Shown: in pieces, positions 1 through 7,325 of the stretch
How positions within the stretch are numbered: position 1 is the stretch's first letter
How the letters are laid out: each line of letters begins with the position of its first letter
IMG/VR virus record: IMGVR_UViG_3300042287_000918
Location: 1-31,159 of that record
Source: a virus
Strand: one strand, 5' to 3'
DNA length: 31,159 nucleotides
Notes under the pieces: generated by a model
The model's database searches: none
What the model saw: only the letters and a program-made list of their open reading frames with translations
What the model was told of the DNA's origin: nothing
Made by a program: the position numbers and the translations under genes

Positions 1-795
1 GGCTTCGTCGGAGGTGATGGCGAAGGCGACTTGGGCTCCGGCTTTGGCGGATCCTTTCTCGTAGGCCATATACTCGGCGAGGTCGTGGCAATTGATGATG
101 GCGTTGTGCAGCCAGGAGATGCCGCGTGGGTAGCCGCTGCGGCGGACGTGCCGGAAGTGCAGCATGTCTGCGGCGGGGACGTCTTGGTATTTCCCATTGG
201 CGCGGTCGGTGATGACGCGGTAGCTGGTGGGCGCGCCGAACTTATCGAGTAGGACGCCGTCGTAGGCTCGGTCGGAGGAGTCGGCGGTGGAGCCGATGGC
301 TTCGCCGCCGATGAAGCGGACTCGGGTGCCGCCTGCTTCGGTGCGGATGAACTGGGCGAAGAAGTCGCCGTCGACGGCGACTTGCCGAAGGATGAGAGAC
401 TGCGCGCCGTAGAAATTCACCTGGGCGGAGGCGTCGAATGCCCATGTCTCGGCGCAGGCGCGGTCCTCGAAGAGGCGCTCGGCTCGGCGGTTCCACTCGG
501 GATCGGATGTGCGGGCCTGCGGGACGATGCCGGTGCCGACGGCGCGCTGGGCGAGATGCTCGATGAGGTAGGAGGCGATGCCGACGTTATTGTAAAGCCA
601 GCGGGATTTTTTAAGCAACTCGAGGCGGGTGGCGGGGGTGGCTTCGCGCTTGGGCTCGAGGGTATTTAAAACGATGAGGCCGCGATTGCGGGAGAACTCG
701 GCGGCCTCGAAGGCGGCGGCTTTGGGTTTGCGACCGGCTCCGGGTCGGGGACCGCCTCGGTTTGATTTATTTGAATTCGGTTTGATTGCGGACAC
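1..795 (-). CDS. Portal protein, N-terminal part (lambda gpB family), continues across the circular join
   Basis: The minus-strand frame is open from a GTG at 795 to base 1 and continues in frame at 31022 through to the stop at 30372, giving about 481 residues; lambda gpB is 533. The portal forms the dodecameric ring at the capsid vertex through which DNA passes and to which terminase docks. Visible features are a Gly/Pro/Arg-rich start (GGPRPGAGRKPK), the segment LLKKSRWLYNNVGIASYLIEH, and GYPRGISWLHNAI followed by HDLAEYMAYEKGSAKAGAQ, which matches the lambda-type portal pattern RGxSWL...L.DL..Y. There is no ATG near the start. GTG at 795 is chosen because an in-frame stop lies at 811-813. 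No Shine-Dalgarno is seen; TTTGACA lies 13 nt upstream and a hairpin covers the start. It follows the gpW-position gene, as in lambda. Confidence 0.9.
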   Translation of the reverse strand, partial: MSAIKPNSNKSNRGGPRPGAGRKPKAAAFEAAEFSRNRGLIVLNTLEPKREATPATRLELLKKSRWLYNNVGIASYLIEHLAQRAVGTGIVPQARTSDPEWNRRAERLFEDRACAETWAFDASAQVNFYGAQSLILRQVAVDGDFFAQFIRTEAGGTRVRFIGGEAIGSTADSSDRAYDGVLLDKFGAPTSYRVITDRANGKYQDVPAADMLHFRHVRRSGYPRGISWLHNAIINCHDLAEYMAYEKGSAKAGAQVAFAITSDEA

Positions 796-812
796 GCCGA
801 GGCGGGCGTGTC
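791..812 (-). promoter_or_regulatory. Hairpin over the portal start codon
   Basis: Bases 791-798 (GACACGCC) and 805-812 (GGCGTGTC) are perfect inverted repeats with a 6-nt loop. In the late mRNA the 3' arm contains the GTG start of the portal gene at 793-795. The stem could limit access to the start and keep portal synthesis low relative to other head proteins. The structure is seen; the role is inferred. Confidence 0.4.
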
Positions 813-822
813 AAAGCGGGGA

Positions 823-1104
823 TCAAAGCGGGGTCTCGTAAAGGGAGCGATCGATGACGGACGAGAGGGAGCGGATGCCGTTGCCTTCCGTGTAAACCTC
901 CATGATGGCGGAGAGGCGATCGGTCTTGGTCAGGGCGGATAGCTGGGCGGAGGTGCCGGTGCCGTCGGTGTTGAGGTTGGTGATGATGGTCTCCTCGATG
1001 CCGCTCTCGAGGGCGGATGCCATGGCGAGCAACTCGGCTTTGGTTTTTCCCTGGGCTTTGAGCAGGGCTTTGTAGGCCACGCGGGCGATGGAGTTGTCGT
1101 TCAC
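823..1104 (-). CDS. Small head protein in the lambda gpW position
   Basis: A 93-residue protein starting at GTG (1104), between the large terminase block and the portal, where lambda carries the head-tail joining gene W. The protein is helix-forming at its N-terminus (IARVAYKALLKAQGKTKAELLAMASALESGI) and ends with a polar, Ser/Thr-rich half (GTGTSAQLSALTKTDRLSAIMEVY). I do not see a clear gpW sequence match; gpW is also shorter, about 68 residues. A gpW-like or other head-completion function is therefore suggested by position only. No Shine-Dalgarno precedes it; TTTGACA lies 13 nt upstream. The portal starts 27 nt downstream. Confidence 0.7.
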   Translation of the reverse strand: MNDNSIARVAYKALLKAQGKTKAELLAMASALESGIEETIITNLNTDGTGTSAQLSALTKTDRLSAIMEVYTEGNGIRSLSSVIDRSLYETPL

Positions 1105-1136
1105 ATGGGGCGGGGGGTGTCAAAGGGGAGGGGGAG

Positions 1137-1172
1137 GACTCACGCGGAGGCGCGGAGGGCGCGGAGGAAAAG
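1137..1172. repeat. GCGGAGG-type intergenic repeat, copy 1
   Basis: A GC-rich periodic sequence made of CGCGGAGG-like units spaced about 9 nt apart, lying between the 72-residue Cys-rich gene and the gpW-position gene. Similar strings occur at about 20571-20600 and, shorter, at 21486-21497. It looks like the simple intergenic repeats found in some bacterial chromosomes rather than phage coding sequence. Confidence 0.5.
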
Positions 1173-1187
1173 GCGGATTGAGTTTGA

Positions 1188-1406
1188 TTATTTTATTTCG
1201 ACGCTGCGGAAAACATGTTCTCCGCACCAATCATCCCCATCAACAAATGGCCATGCTACAAAAATTGGCGGATTTTCGTCTGATATCCATAGTTTTGGAT
1301 GAGGAGCATTTCTACGGCACCAACCAGTCGCAGGGAAAGAACCTTGTTCATTTCTAAAAGGCTCTGAGTTTAATTCAAAAAACTTACAAATTTCGCATGT
1401 GTTCAT
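1188..1406 (-). CDS. Small Cys-rich protein, probable metal-binding
   Basis: A 72-residue protein starting at ATG 1406. Cysteines occur as CEIC (residues 4-7), GWCRRNAPHP (Cys30) and DDWCGEH (Cys61), a four-Cys layout typical of small phage proteins of the CxxC...CRRxPP...WCGE type that presumably bind one zinc ion. It overlaps the preceding 56-residue gene by 23 nt and follows terL, so it is expressed with the packaging genes. Function unknown. Its coding sequence is AT-richer than the terminase and portal genes, hinting at insertion as a small cargo unit. Confidence 0.7.
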   Translation of the reverse strand: MNTCEICKFFELNSEPFRNEQGSFPATGWCRRNAPHPKLWISDENPPIFVAWPFVDGDDWCGEHVFRSVEIK

Positions 1407-1554
1407 TTAATTTTTTTATCCATTTACCATCACCTAAAACAATTTTGAAAAAAACATCTGCAATACGGTTTTGTTCTTCATCTGAAGTTTCATGAAACTC
1501 GTCTGCAATCATTGCATCGCAGTAGTCTTTTAATTTTTCATTTTCGGTTTTCAT
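1384..1554 (-). CDS. Small acidic/lysine-rich protein of unknown function, coupled to terL
   Basis: A 56-residue ORF whose ATG (1554-1552) overlaps the TGA of terL (1553-1551) as ATGA, the coupling used throughout this operon. The product begins MKTENEKLKDYCDAMIADEF and ends KIVLGDGKWIKKLNEHMRNL. It is charged and probably helical, with no recognised domain. It overlaps the next gene by 23 nt. The region is clearly AT-rich compared with terL, as is the gene after it. The coupled start and codon-by-codon reading support a real gene; the function is unknown. Confidence 0.65.
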   Translation of the reverse strand: MKTENEKLKDYCDAMIADEFHETSDEEQNRIADVFFKIVLGDGKWIKKLNEHMRNL

Positions 1555-3257
1555 TTAATAACCCACCAGGCGACGCCGTGGAGCTTGGTGCAGTCGCCGT
1601 AGTGATCTTCGGCGACTTTCTTCCAGTAGAATGGGGCTAGGCGGGAGTGTTTATTCTGGAGGAGTTGCTGGCCTGAGTGTCCGACGATGAAGTCGTTGCC
1701 TGCGTCGGAGGGAAGATGGAAGGGAGGCGGCATTTTTTTATTAATGCGCTCGAGGTAGAGCTCGATCTTGGCGGTATGGTCAACGTAGGTGACGAGGCGG
1801 AGGCCGGGGTAGCCATTAATGGTGGATTGATTCCATGTGCCGAATGCGGCGGATGAGCCTTTGGAGGGGATGTATAGGCCGCCACTCTTGGCGCAGACGG
1901 AATAGACGCGCTCGGCGGACCAACCGGAATCAATGAGGCCGAAGCGGGGGGTGAATGTTTTTTCGCCGAAGGTGTAGGAGCGCTGCGCGAGGAAATCGGG
2001 GGAGATGAGATCCTCGATGGCGAGCACGGTGCCGTAGTCGATGACCCAACTCTCGCCGGTGGCGATGCGGGCTTCGACGGTCCAGTGGGTCTGGCGCTCG
2101 CCGGGGTCGGCACAAAGGGTAAGGATGACGGGCTCGATGGGTAAGTCGCGGATGCGGTAGTCGGTGGACCGGAGCGCGAGGATGGACGACTCTTTGACGG
2201 TGGCGGCGCGGTTCTCCCACGGGATGCCGAGGAAGTTGTTATGGAAATCGTGGAGGCCGCCGGGGCTGTCTTTTTTTTGAAGGAATGTCCTGGCTAAATC
2301 GCCCCAAGACATCTGGGGGGAATAGAGGGCGGAAATGTGCGCGGAGATGTGATCGGTGGGGGCCTTGGGATTCCCTGCGATCCACTCGCCTGCGCGGATG
2401 AGATCGCTTTGCATGGACTGGGGCCAGTGAGATTCGCAGGCCTCGCAGGCGTAGCTGGTCTCGTCGGCGACTCCTTCGAGATCCCAAGCACCGGCGAGAT
2501 CGCGGTGGTGCTCGGGCCACTTGAGCTGCTCGAATCGGAGGGGCTGGGCGGTGCCGCACTCGGGACATGTGATGTGGTATCGGTGCTGACTACCGGCGAG
2601 GAAGTTCTGCCAGATCGCGGCGGACTCGACGGTGGGCGTGGAGGTGAGGCAGACCTTGGCGATCTTGCGGTAGAAATTTGTCCGAGCGATGGCGAGCTCG
2701 AGGGCCGGGGCTTCGAGGGAGGAATCGTCGGGCCACTTGTCGACCTCATCGGCAAAAAGATAACGAATGGAGCGGGAGGCGAGGTTGCCTTCAGAACAGG
2801 CCCCGACGAGCTTGAGGGTGCATGTGGAAAAGTGCATTTCCGTTTTTCGGAAGTCATCTTCGTTCGCAGGGAGGAGGTGCTTGATGGCTTTGCAGGCGCG
2901 CAGCCGGGGGTGCAACTCGCGCTCAGACCAGCTTTTGGCATTCTCGTTGGTCGAGGTGACGTAGAGAATCGGGCCGGGGTCTTCAGAGATGGCCCACATG
3001 AGGCAGTTGGCCAGCCAGGTGGTGCCGCCGACTTGGGCGGACTTCACAAAAGTGAGCTGGCGGACGCGGGGATTGGAAAACCAAAGGTGAAGCTGCCGAA
3101 GATAGGGAGTGTAGTCGGCGTCGTAGCGACCAGGTCGCGGGGTGAAGCGCTTGTCGAGGGTGACATTATCTTGCGCCCACTCGAGGGCCGATGGACGGCG
3201 GCCCGGGTCCCATATGCGAGCGAGTTGCTCGCGGATATCGGTCTCAAGCGATGGCAT
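1551..3257 (-). CDS. Terminase large subunit, GpA family
   Basis: A 568-residue packaging ATPase and nuclease that cuts concatemeric DNA and drives it through the portal. The N-terminal ATPase has a lambda-type Walker A at residues 71-80 (VKSAQVGGTT, Lys72) and Walker B YLFADEVD at 167-173. A zinc-ribbon-like CPECG...CEAC pair follows near residues 230-275. The C-terminal half carries the nuclease-type acidic positions in CADPGERQTHWTVEA and FGLIDSGWSAERV. Length and order match phage lambda gpA (641) and the Pfam GpA terminase family. Its start overlaps terS by 14 nt, and the 56-residue gene follows by ATGA overlap. GpA-type enzymes usually make cohesive (cos) ends. Confidence 0.95.
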   Translation of the reverse strand: MPSLETDIREQLARIWDPGRRPSALEWAQDNVTLDKRFTPRPGRYDADYTPYLRQLHLWFSNPRVRQLTFVKSAQVGGTTWLANCLMWAISEDPGPILYVTSTNENAKSWSERELHPRLRACKAIKHLLPANEDDFRKTEMHFSTCTLKLVGACSEGNLASRSIRYLFADEVDKWPDDSSLEAPALELAIARTNFYRKIAKVCLTSTPTVESAAIWQNFLAGSQHRYHITCPECGTAQPLRFEQLKWPEHHRDLAGAWDLEGVADETSYACEACESHWPQSMQSDLIRAGEWIAGNPKAPTDHISAHISALYSPQMSWGDLARTFLQKKDSPGGLHDFHNNFLGIPWENRAATVKESSILALRSTDYRIRDLPIEPVILTLCADPGERQTHWTVEARIATGESWVIDYGTVLAIEDLISPDFLAQRSYTFGEKTFTPRFGLIDSGWSAERVYSVCAKSGGLYIPSKGSSAAFGTWNQSTINGYPGLRLVTYVDHTAKIELYLERINKKMPPPFHLPSDAGNDFIVGHSGQQLLQNKHSRLAPFYWKKVAEDHYGDCTKLHGVAWWVIK

Positions 3258-3843
3258 CGTCGAGGCGGATCTCTTTGGCCGAGCGCATCACGTCGGTGAT
3301 CTCGGCATGGATTTTTGCGGCGATGTCTTCGCCGAGCTGAGGGAGGAGGCTGAGGATGCGGTCGGGGAGATTCGAGACGGCGGCGGCCACCCCGGCGGAG
3401 TATTGAAGGAGCGCTTGATGGAAAAGCCGCTTGCTCACCACATCTCCCGAGGCGGTCGCAATCCCAGGCGCGTCTTTTTCCAGACGGCGAAGGGCCTCGG
3501 CGTGCTGAAGCCACATCCGGCGGAGAGTCATCTCGGAATCGAGGTCGCCTACGCTCTTGGCAAGCTCCGCCCGCTCCCGCAAATCGGCTGTGGCTTCCTT
3601 GAGTTTGCGGATCTGGGTGTCCAAGGTCAGTTCCTCATCGGTCCACTCCCGGGGATTGGCGCTTTGCGCCGGAGCCAGAGCAGCCGAGCCCATAGGAACC
3701 ATCCCGGCAATCGCCCGATCGGATATAAATTTTCCCCACCGAGGGTCCCCAGCGTCCCGCCACTTCCGAACAGCACGCGGCGTCACGCCGTGGCGCGCCG
3801 CGCATGTCTTGATTAGTTCTGCCTGTTCCCTTCCGTGTCGCAT
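3244..3843 (-). CDS. Terminase small subunit (DNA recognition)
   Basis: A 199-residue protein directly upstream of and overlapping terL. The N-terminus (HGREQAELIKTCAARHGVTPRAVRKWRDAGDPRW, residues 3-36) is a helix-turn-helix like that of lambda Nu1 or phage Mu-type small terminases. Residues 65-130 form a charged coiled coil (LDTQIRKLKEATADLRERAELAKS) probably used for oligomerisation, followed by a C-terminal region that would contact the large subunit. It is the first gene of the late operon. A nest of GGAAC inverted repeats just upstream (3854-3910) is the natural candidate for its binding site. Confidence 0.85.
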   Translation of the reverse strand: MRHGREQAELIKTCAARHGVTPRAVRKWRDAGDPRWGKFISDRAIAGMVPMGSAALAPAQSANPREWTDEELTLDTQIRKLKEATADLRERAELAKSVGDLDSEMTLRRMWLQHAEALRRLEKDAPGIATASGDVVSKRLFHQALLQYSAGVAAAVSNLPDRILSLLPQLGEDIAAKIHAEITDVMRSAKEIRLDDAIA

Positions 3844-3850
3844 AGTGCTA

Positions 3851-3913
3851 TACGGAACAGGCCGCGTGTCAAAGGAACGGCAACGGAACGAGTGCCGCCG
3901 TTCCAGTTCCGTA
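3851..3913. promoter_or_regulatory. GGAAC nested inverted repeats upstream of terS: candidate cos/TerS site or operator
   Basis: GGAAC occurs at 3854, 3874 and 3885, and its complement GTTCC at 3900 and 3906. They form nested palindromes: TACGGAAC (3851-3858) with GTTCCGTA (3906-3913), and GGAACGGC (3874-3881) with GCCGTTCC (3897-3904). The block sits 8-70 nt upstream of terS, where lambda-like phages place cos and the small-terminase binding sites. It also contains TTTGACA (3867-3873, minus), so a late promoter or operator is an alternative. Confidence 0.5.
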
Positions 3914-4014
3914 TGCTTTTGGCCTTACTCGCTCAAAAACACCGATCGTCTGGCTAAACTGCAAGAACGCCTACGCTAAAAAGATTCCTTAGCACGCCAG
4001 TGGAAAACCCAAAC

Positions 4015-4266
4015 GCATAGGTGCGTAGGTCAAAAACTTTATTCTCTAACGATACCCATACCCTCAATTAAAAAAGTCAAAAGACCTATGCTACCTATGC
4101 CACCTAGTTCAGCCAACTCAGAAGAAATGCGTGGAGAACAACTTACAACACAATGAAACTGCATAGGTACTGCGTAGGTGCATAGGTCATCTGCGAACTC
4201 TGTAATGAAGGGTCGGGGAATGAGACGAGAGGAGCGGAACCGATCGGACCTGTGCATGACCTATGC
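4015..4266. repeat. GCATAGGT iteron-like array, candidate replication origin or operator cluster
   Basis: Eight copies of GC(A/G)TAGGT in both orientations occur in 252 nt: plus orientation at 4015, 4023, 4161, 4172 and 4180; reverse (ACCTATGC) at 4084, 4093 and 4259, plus a partial at 4102. Spacing within clusters is 8, 9, 11 and 8 nt. The stretch has no convincing gene and is AT-richer than its surroundings. It lies just past the end of the primase-ATPase operon and before the late operon start, a plausible place for an origin bound by a replication initiator, or for a repressor. Confidence 0.6.
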
Positions 4267-4298
4267 AAACAAAAAGGCCCGCCGTGATGGCGGGCCTT
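4266..4298 (-). terminator. Rho-independent terminator of the replication operon
   Basis: AAGGCCCGCC (4274-4283) pairs perfectly with GGCGGGCCTT (4289-4298) around a GTGAT loop. Reading the minus strand, the stem is followed by TTTTTGTTTG. It lies 26 nt beyond the stop of the ATPase gene at 4325, so it ends the 7094-4325 transcript. Confidence 0.9.
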
Positions 4299-4324
4299 GT
4301 GAGGTATGGAGTCAATGGGCTGGG

Positions 4325-5950
4325 TTAGTTGAGGACCTCGAGGGTGTAGAGTCGCTGGCGGTTCTTCCCCTGCTGCCCCCACTTAACGACGCGCCCAGTC
4401 GGCAGCGTGAACTTCTTGCCGCCATAAGCTTCAGCGAGGAGCTTACCGAACTTCGACTTGGCGCGAGCCGTGAGGACGTAATGACGAGGGCCATCCTTGC
4501 CTTCACGCTCCTCCTTGCCTTCTAACAACCAGGTGAATGAGTTCACATCGAGGGCGGCCTGCACCACGGTTTGGAAGTCGAACTCAGCCACATCGTCCAC
4601 ACCTTTTGCCAACTCAGCCACCAGGGCGACCATATCAGCCAACTCCGAGTTGCCGGACTCCTCGACAGGAAGAGGTTCGATAGGGTCTCCGAACCCAGCA
4701 AACTCCACCATGCCAGCAAAGATCTGGCACCATTGCTCATATCCACGCACCAATCTCTTTGCATGGGGGCGACCGGCAGCATCCCACTCTCGCACTATTG
4801 ACCACAGACAGGCGAGGAGCTGAGACCGGACCTCGGGCCGCTCGAGCCACTCATCGCTCATGACATTCTCGATCTTGCGCGCCTGGGGATCGGACTCATC
4901 CGTCATCATCTTGCAATGAAGGAACCGTCGGGCCACGTCAGGCGAGACCTCGAGGTTGTTCCCTGTCAGGAACACACTGGCAATCTTTGGAACTGCAAAC
5001 TTCTGTTGGCTGTGCATACGGCGGCCAGACCATGTGGGAGCAGTCAGAAACGCATTAAGGATCTGGCTTTTGAAAAACCCATTGCAGTCATCGAATAGGA
5101 TATAGGGAGAGCCTGCTAGGGATTCTGTATCGAGGATCTTCCTCCACTCTTCCTCGGCAGACGGCACAGGCTGGACGTCACATGAGCCGATCGTGGTGAT
5201 GATGGCGAGCTGGGCCAGCAACGTCTTACCAGAGCCGACTGAGTTCGAGCTGAACATGAAGTTGAGACGGCGGGCCGATGGTCTGAGCAGTGGGGCCGCA
5301 TACATGCCAAGCATAGAAGCTAGGACAATGGCCTCATTGCGCGATCCTCCATCTGATCGACGATCCCCAAATGGGAACTCCTTGAGCAGATTCCTCAACA
5401 CCGTCTTAGCTTCATCGAGCGGCATATCATGAGCAAACTCCACTCCCGAGTTTTGGGTGTATGTTTGAGCCTCTGCATCATACCCATAGTCCAGCAACTC
5501 CACCCGGCCATCCTTCCGCTTCACCGGTTGGCGCACCGTAGCCACCCGCATCAGCTCACGTTGCCGAGATAGGAACTGATCTGACTCCAGGATCGTCGCG
5601 GCAGACTCCACCGTCATCGTCTGAGCCTTCTTCTCAAAAACATTCGGGGATGGGGTTGCCCACTTGAACGTCACAAGATGCTCTTCGCAATAGGTACGGA
5701 AGCGGCGCGCCGTCATCTCCACCAACCGCCCATCTGGCGAGACCGTCATGGCCGCACGCTGCCGGACAAAGACTCCATTCTGACACAATACCCCACCGAT
5801 CTCTCGCGCCATCGATGACATCACCGGCTGGAGCTCGATGTAGGGGAGAGCATTCGTCTCCGACTTGGGTTGCGTCTCTTCCTCACTGGGGTGAGGGGTG
5901 ATTCCATATTCCGCCAATTTGCTGTTAATAGTATCAGATAATTTACTCAC
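4325..5950 (-). CDS. AAA+/SF3-like replication ATPase (probable helicase)
   Basis: A 541-residue P-loop ATPase. Walker A is SNSVGSGKT (235-243), Walker B is YILFDDCN (283-290), the sensor is VFLTGNN (326-332), and an arginine-finger-like DVARRF follows (338-343). This order and spacing match the helicase half of phage and plasmid primase-helicase systems (SF3/DUF927-like). It starts at GTG 5950, overlapping the stop of the primase-like gene, with AAAGG about six bases upstream, so the two are co-translated. The N-terminal 200 residues probably form a loading or DNA-binding part. It likely unwinds the phage origin. A terminator follows directly. Confidence 0.8.
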   Translation of the reverse strand: MSKLSDTINSKLAEYGITPHPSEEETQPKSETNALPYIELQPVMSSMAREIGGVLCQNGVFVRQRAAMTVSPDGRLVEMTARRFRTYCEEHLVTFKWATPSPNVFEKKAQTMTVESAATILESDQFLSRQRELMRVATVRQPVKRKDGRVELLDYGYDAEAQTYTQNSGVEFAHDMPLDEAKTVLRNLLKEFPFGDRRSDGGSRNEAIVLASMLGMYAAPLLRPSARRLNFMFSSNSVGSGKTLLAQLAIITTIGSCDVQPVPSAEEEWRKILDTESLAGSPYILFDDCNGFFKSQILNAFLTAPTWSGRRMHSQQKFAVPKIASVFLTGNNLEVSPDVARRFLHCKMMTDESDPQARKIENVMSDEWLERPEVRSQLLACLWSIVREWDAAGRPHAKRLVRGYEQWCQIFAGMVEFAGFGDPIEPLPVEESGNSELADMVALVAELAKGVDDVAEFDFQTVVQAALDVNSFTWLLEGKEEREGKDGPRHYVLTARAKSKFGKLLAEAYGGKKFTLPTGRVVKWGQQGKNRQRLYTLEVLN

Positions 5951-7094
5951 ATTTGCCTTTCAGTTCACCCGCTGCGCCAAGCAGCCAAGCGTCAAATTTT
6001 CCATAGAAGTCGCACGCCACCGCCGTCCTCGCCGTATCTGGCTGAGGGTAGTTTTGTTCTGTGCAGCGGATCGCCTCGCCACGCCAAAAAGCCACCACAT
6101 CCCGCCGTGGCATAAGGTCGAGCAAAGTCAAAGACGGGGAGGATGGGGCGAAGTAGAGGAGCTTCTGTTGCTTGTCCCCGCGAAGACATGAGGGGAGGCG
6201 GGTCAAGCGAACCGCACTCAGCGCGCCCGGATCAGCACCAGCCACGACAAGCCCCATGACCTTTCGTTTTTCATCGTCCCATTCTTTTTTGCAATGGGCA
6301 TCTACACGCACCAAAGCATGCACCGAGCGACCGCCCGAAGTCGTGATGGCCGCGATCCTCGGCATGATACGAGCCAAAGCTGCGAGCCAGAGCTTCACCG
6401 GAGCCTCATCACTCTCGAGGACCATCCATCGCCAGGCCAACACCGACTCCTCGGAACGGCGGGACATTTTCCCCAGGCGAGGATTTGGGCGAGACTTCCC
6501 ATCCACCGGCTGCGCGAGGAACCAAATGCCTTCGGGTCCCGAAGTCGGTATCCGATCAGTAGGCCAGATCGCTTGGCCTTGGCTTTTATATTCTGAAAAG
6601 ACAACAACCCTTTCCCCGGCTGGAGCATTATACAGACGAGCAAGGAACTCCTCAGCCGATACGGTAGCAGGATCGACCTCGGAACGATTCGCAAGCCAGA
6701 CCAGATCGACTTTATCAGCCAGATCACCGGCAAGACGAGAGAGAGCATTGACATCAAAAATTCTTTTCTCTGGAGGCCTCGCTGGGCGGGTGGGAGCAAA
6801 GTGAGTTGACTCAGGAGCCGAGGCCGACCCGAGCAGATAGCCGTCAGCACCAGGACCATTCGCGGCGGAGCGGATCTTGTGCTCGAGTTCGTGCTCGGTC
6901 CAGCGATCCGCATTCCCTTGGTTCCACTCAGCCAACAAAGCCAAAGCATCCGAATGAGGAATCATAAATCCCTTCACCAGCGATTTGGCCGCCAGCAGTG
7001 TATGGGTATGTCCACCAGCCCCAGATATAGCCGGACCCACCTTTGCCAGATAACGACGCGCGCGCTCGATGACTGGAACTTTTTCCTTGCTCAC
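5943..7094 (-). CDS. Primase-like replication protein (AEP/PrimPol type candidate)
   Basis: A 383-residue protein. GTG at 7094 is chosen because GGAGGGG lies five to six bases upstream; an ATG at 7142 would add 16 residues without such a site. Residues 20-80 (SGAGGHTHTLLAAKSLVKGF...EHELEHKIRSA) resemble the small helical domain that accompanies phage primase-helicases. The C-terminal part has ESDE (227-230), SGGRSVHALVRVDA (253-266) and RLTRLPSCLRG (296-306), fitting the acidic, sxH and RLPG motifs of archaeo-eukaryotic primase-type proteins. It is translationally coupled to the ATPase, so together they form a self-contained initiation module. Motif assignment is from memory and would need a profile search. 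Confidence 0.7.
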   Translation of the reverse strand: MSKEKVPVIERARRYLAKVGPAISGAGGHTHTLLAAKSLVKGFMIPHSDALALLAEWNQGNADRWTEHELEHKIRSAANGPGADGYLLGSASAPESTHFAPTRPARPPEKRIFDVNALSRLAGDLADKVDLVWLANRSEVDPATVSAEEFLARLYNAPAGERVVVFSEYKSQGQAIWPTDRIPTSGPEGIWFLAQPVDGKSRPNPRLGKMSRRSEESVLAWRWMVLESDEAPVKLWLAALARIMPRIAAITTSGGRSVHALVRVDAHCKKEWDDEKRKVMGLVVAGADPGALSAVRLTRLPSCLRGDKQQKLLYFAPSSPSLTLLDLMPRRDVVAFWRGEAIRCTEQNYPQPDTARTAVACDFYGKFDAWLLGAAGELKGKCE

Positions 7095-7325
7095 AATCCC
7101 CTCCCCGTGCAGAGTCGCATCTTGTTGCACACCGGCGACCACCCTAAAAATATGGGAGCCGTGCGGGAGTATCCCGCAAGTGTAACAAAATCAAGAGTTT
7201 CAACTGCCCTGTGGTGTAATGGTAAGGATGGCGACACCGCATAAGATGCTGATTCACAGCAATAGCTTGCATCGTTTTGCAACATTTTCATTGAGGTATG
7301 TGGGAGCATGTGGGAGTTTGATGGC
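7095..7325. other. Integrase/replication intergenic region, candidate attP
   Basis: A 231-nt non-coding stretch between divergent genes. It holds a perfect inverted repeat TGCGGGA-GTA-TCCCGCA (7162-7178), a smaller one TTGCA...TGCAA (7267-7281), a TGCTG...CAGCA hairpin near 7248-7260, and a direct repeat ATGTGGGAG (7298-7306 and 7308-7316) with related GGGAG strings at 7155 and 7166. A tRNA D-arm-like string (GGTGTAATGGTAAGGATGGC, near 7212) may be the copied part of a host tRNA used for integration. The integration core cannot be fixed without host sequence. Confidence 0.45.
7162..7178. promoter_or_regulatory. Perfect 7-bp inverted repeat, operator candidate
   Basis: TGCGGGA and TCCCGCA flank a 3-nt spacer. 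It lies 68 nt upstream of the GTG start of the primase-like gene and within the divergent control region shared with the integrase, so it could bind a repressor of replication or an integrase accessory factor. Confidence 0.4.

Noticed and set aside
823-1104. Naming this gene gpW
   Set aside because: Only position supports it; the sequence and length do not match gpW clearly.
2337-3299. 320-residue plus-strand ORF opposite the large terminase
   Set aside because: It is a complementary-strand shadow; the terminase on the other strand has clear motifs and the product is a low-complexity Gly/Glu/Val mix.
4039-4257. 72-residue ORF on the minus strand
   Set aside because: It is built on the iteron repeats, has no Shine-Dalgarno or coupling, and the composition is not protein-like.
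7205-7275. tRNA-like string (GGTGTAATGGTAAGGATGG...)
   Set aside because: No acceptor stem pairs and the T-arm-like hairpin has a five-base loop, so it is not a functional tRNA. Kept only as an attP hint.
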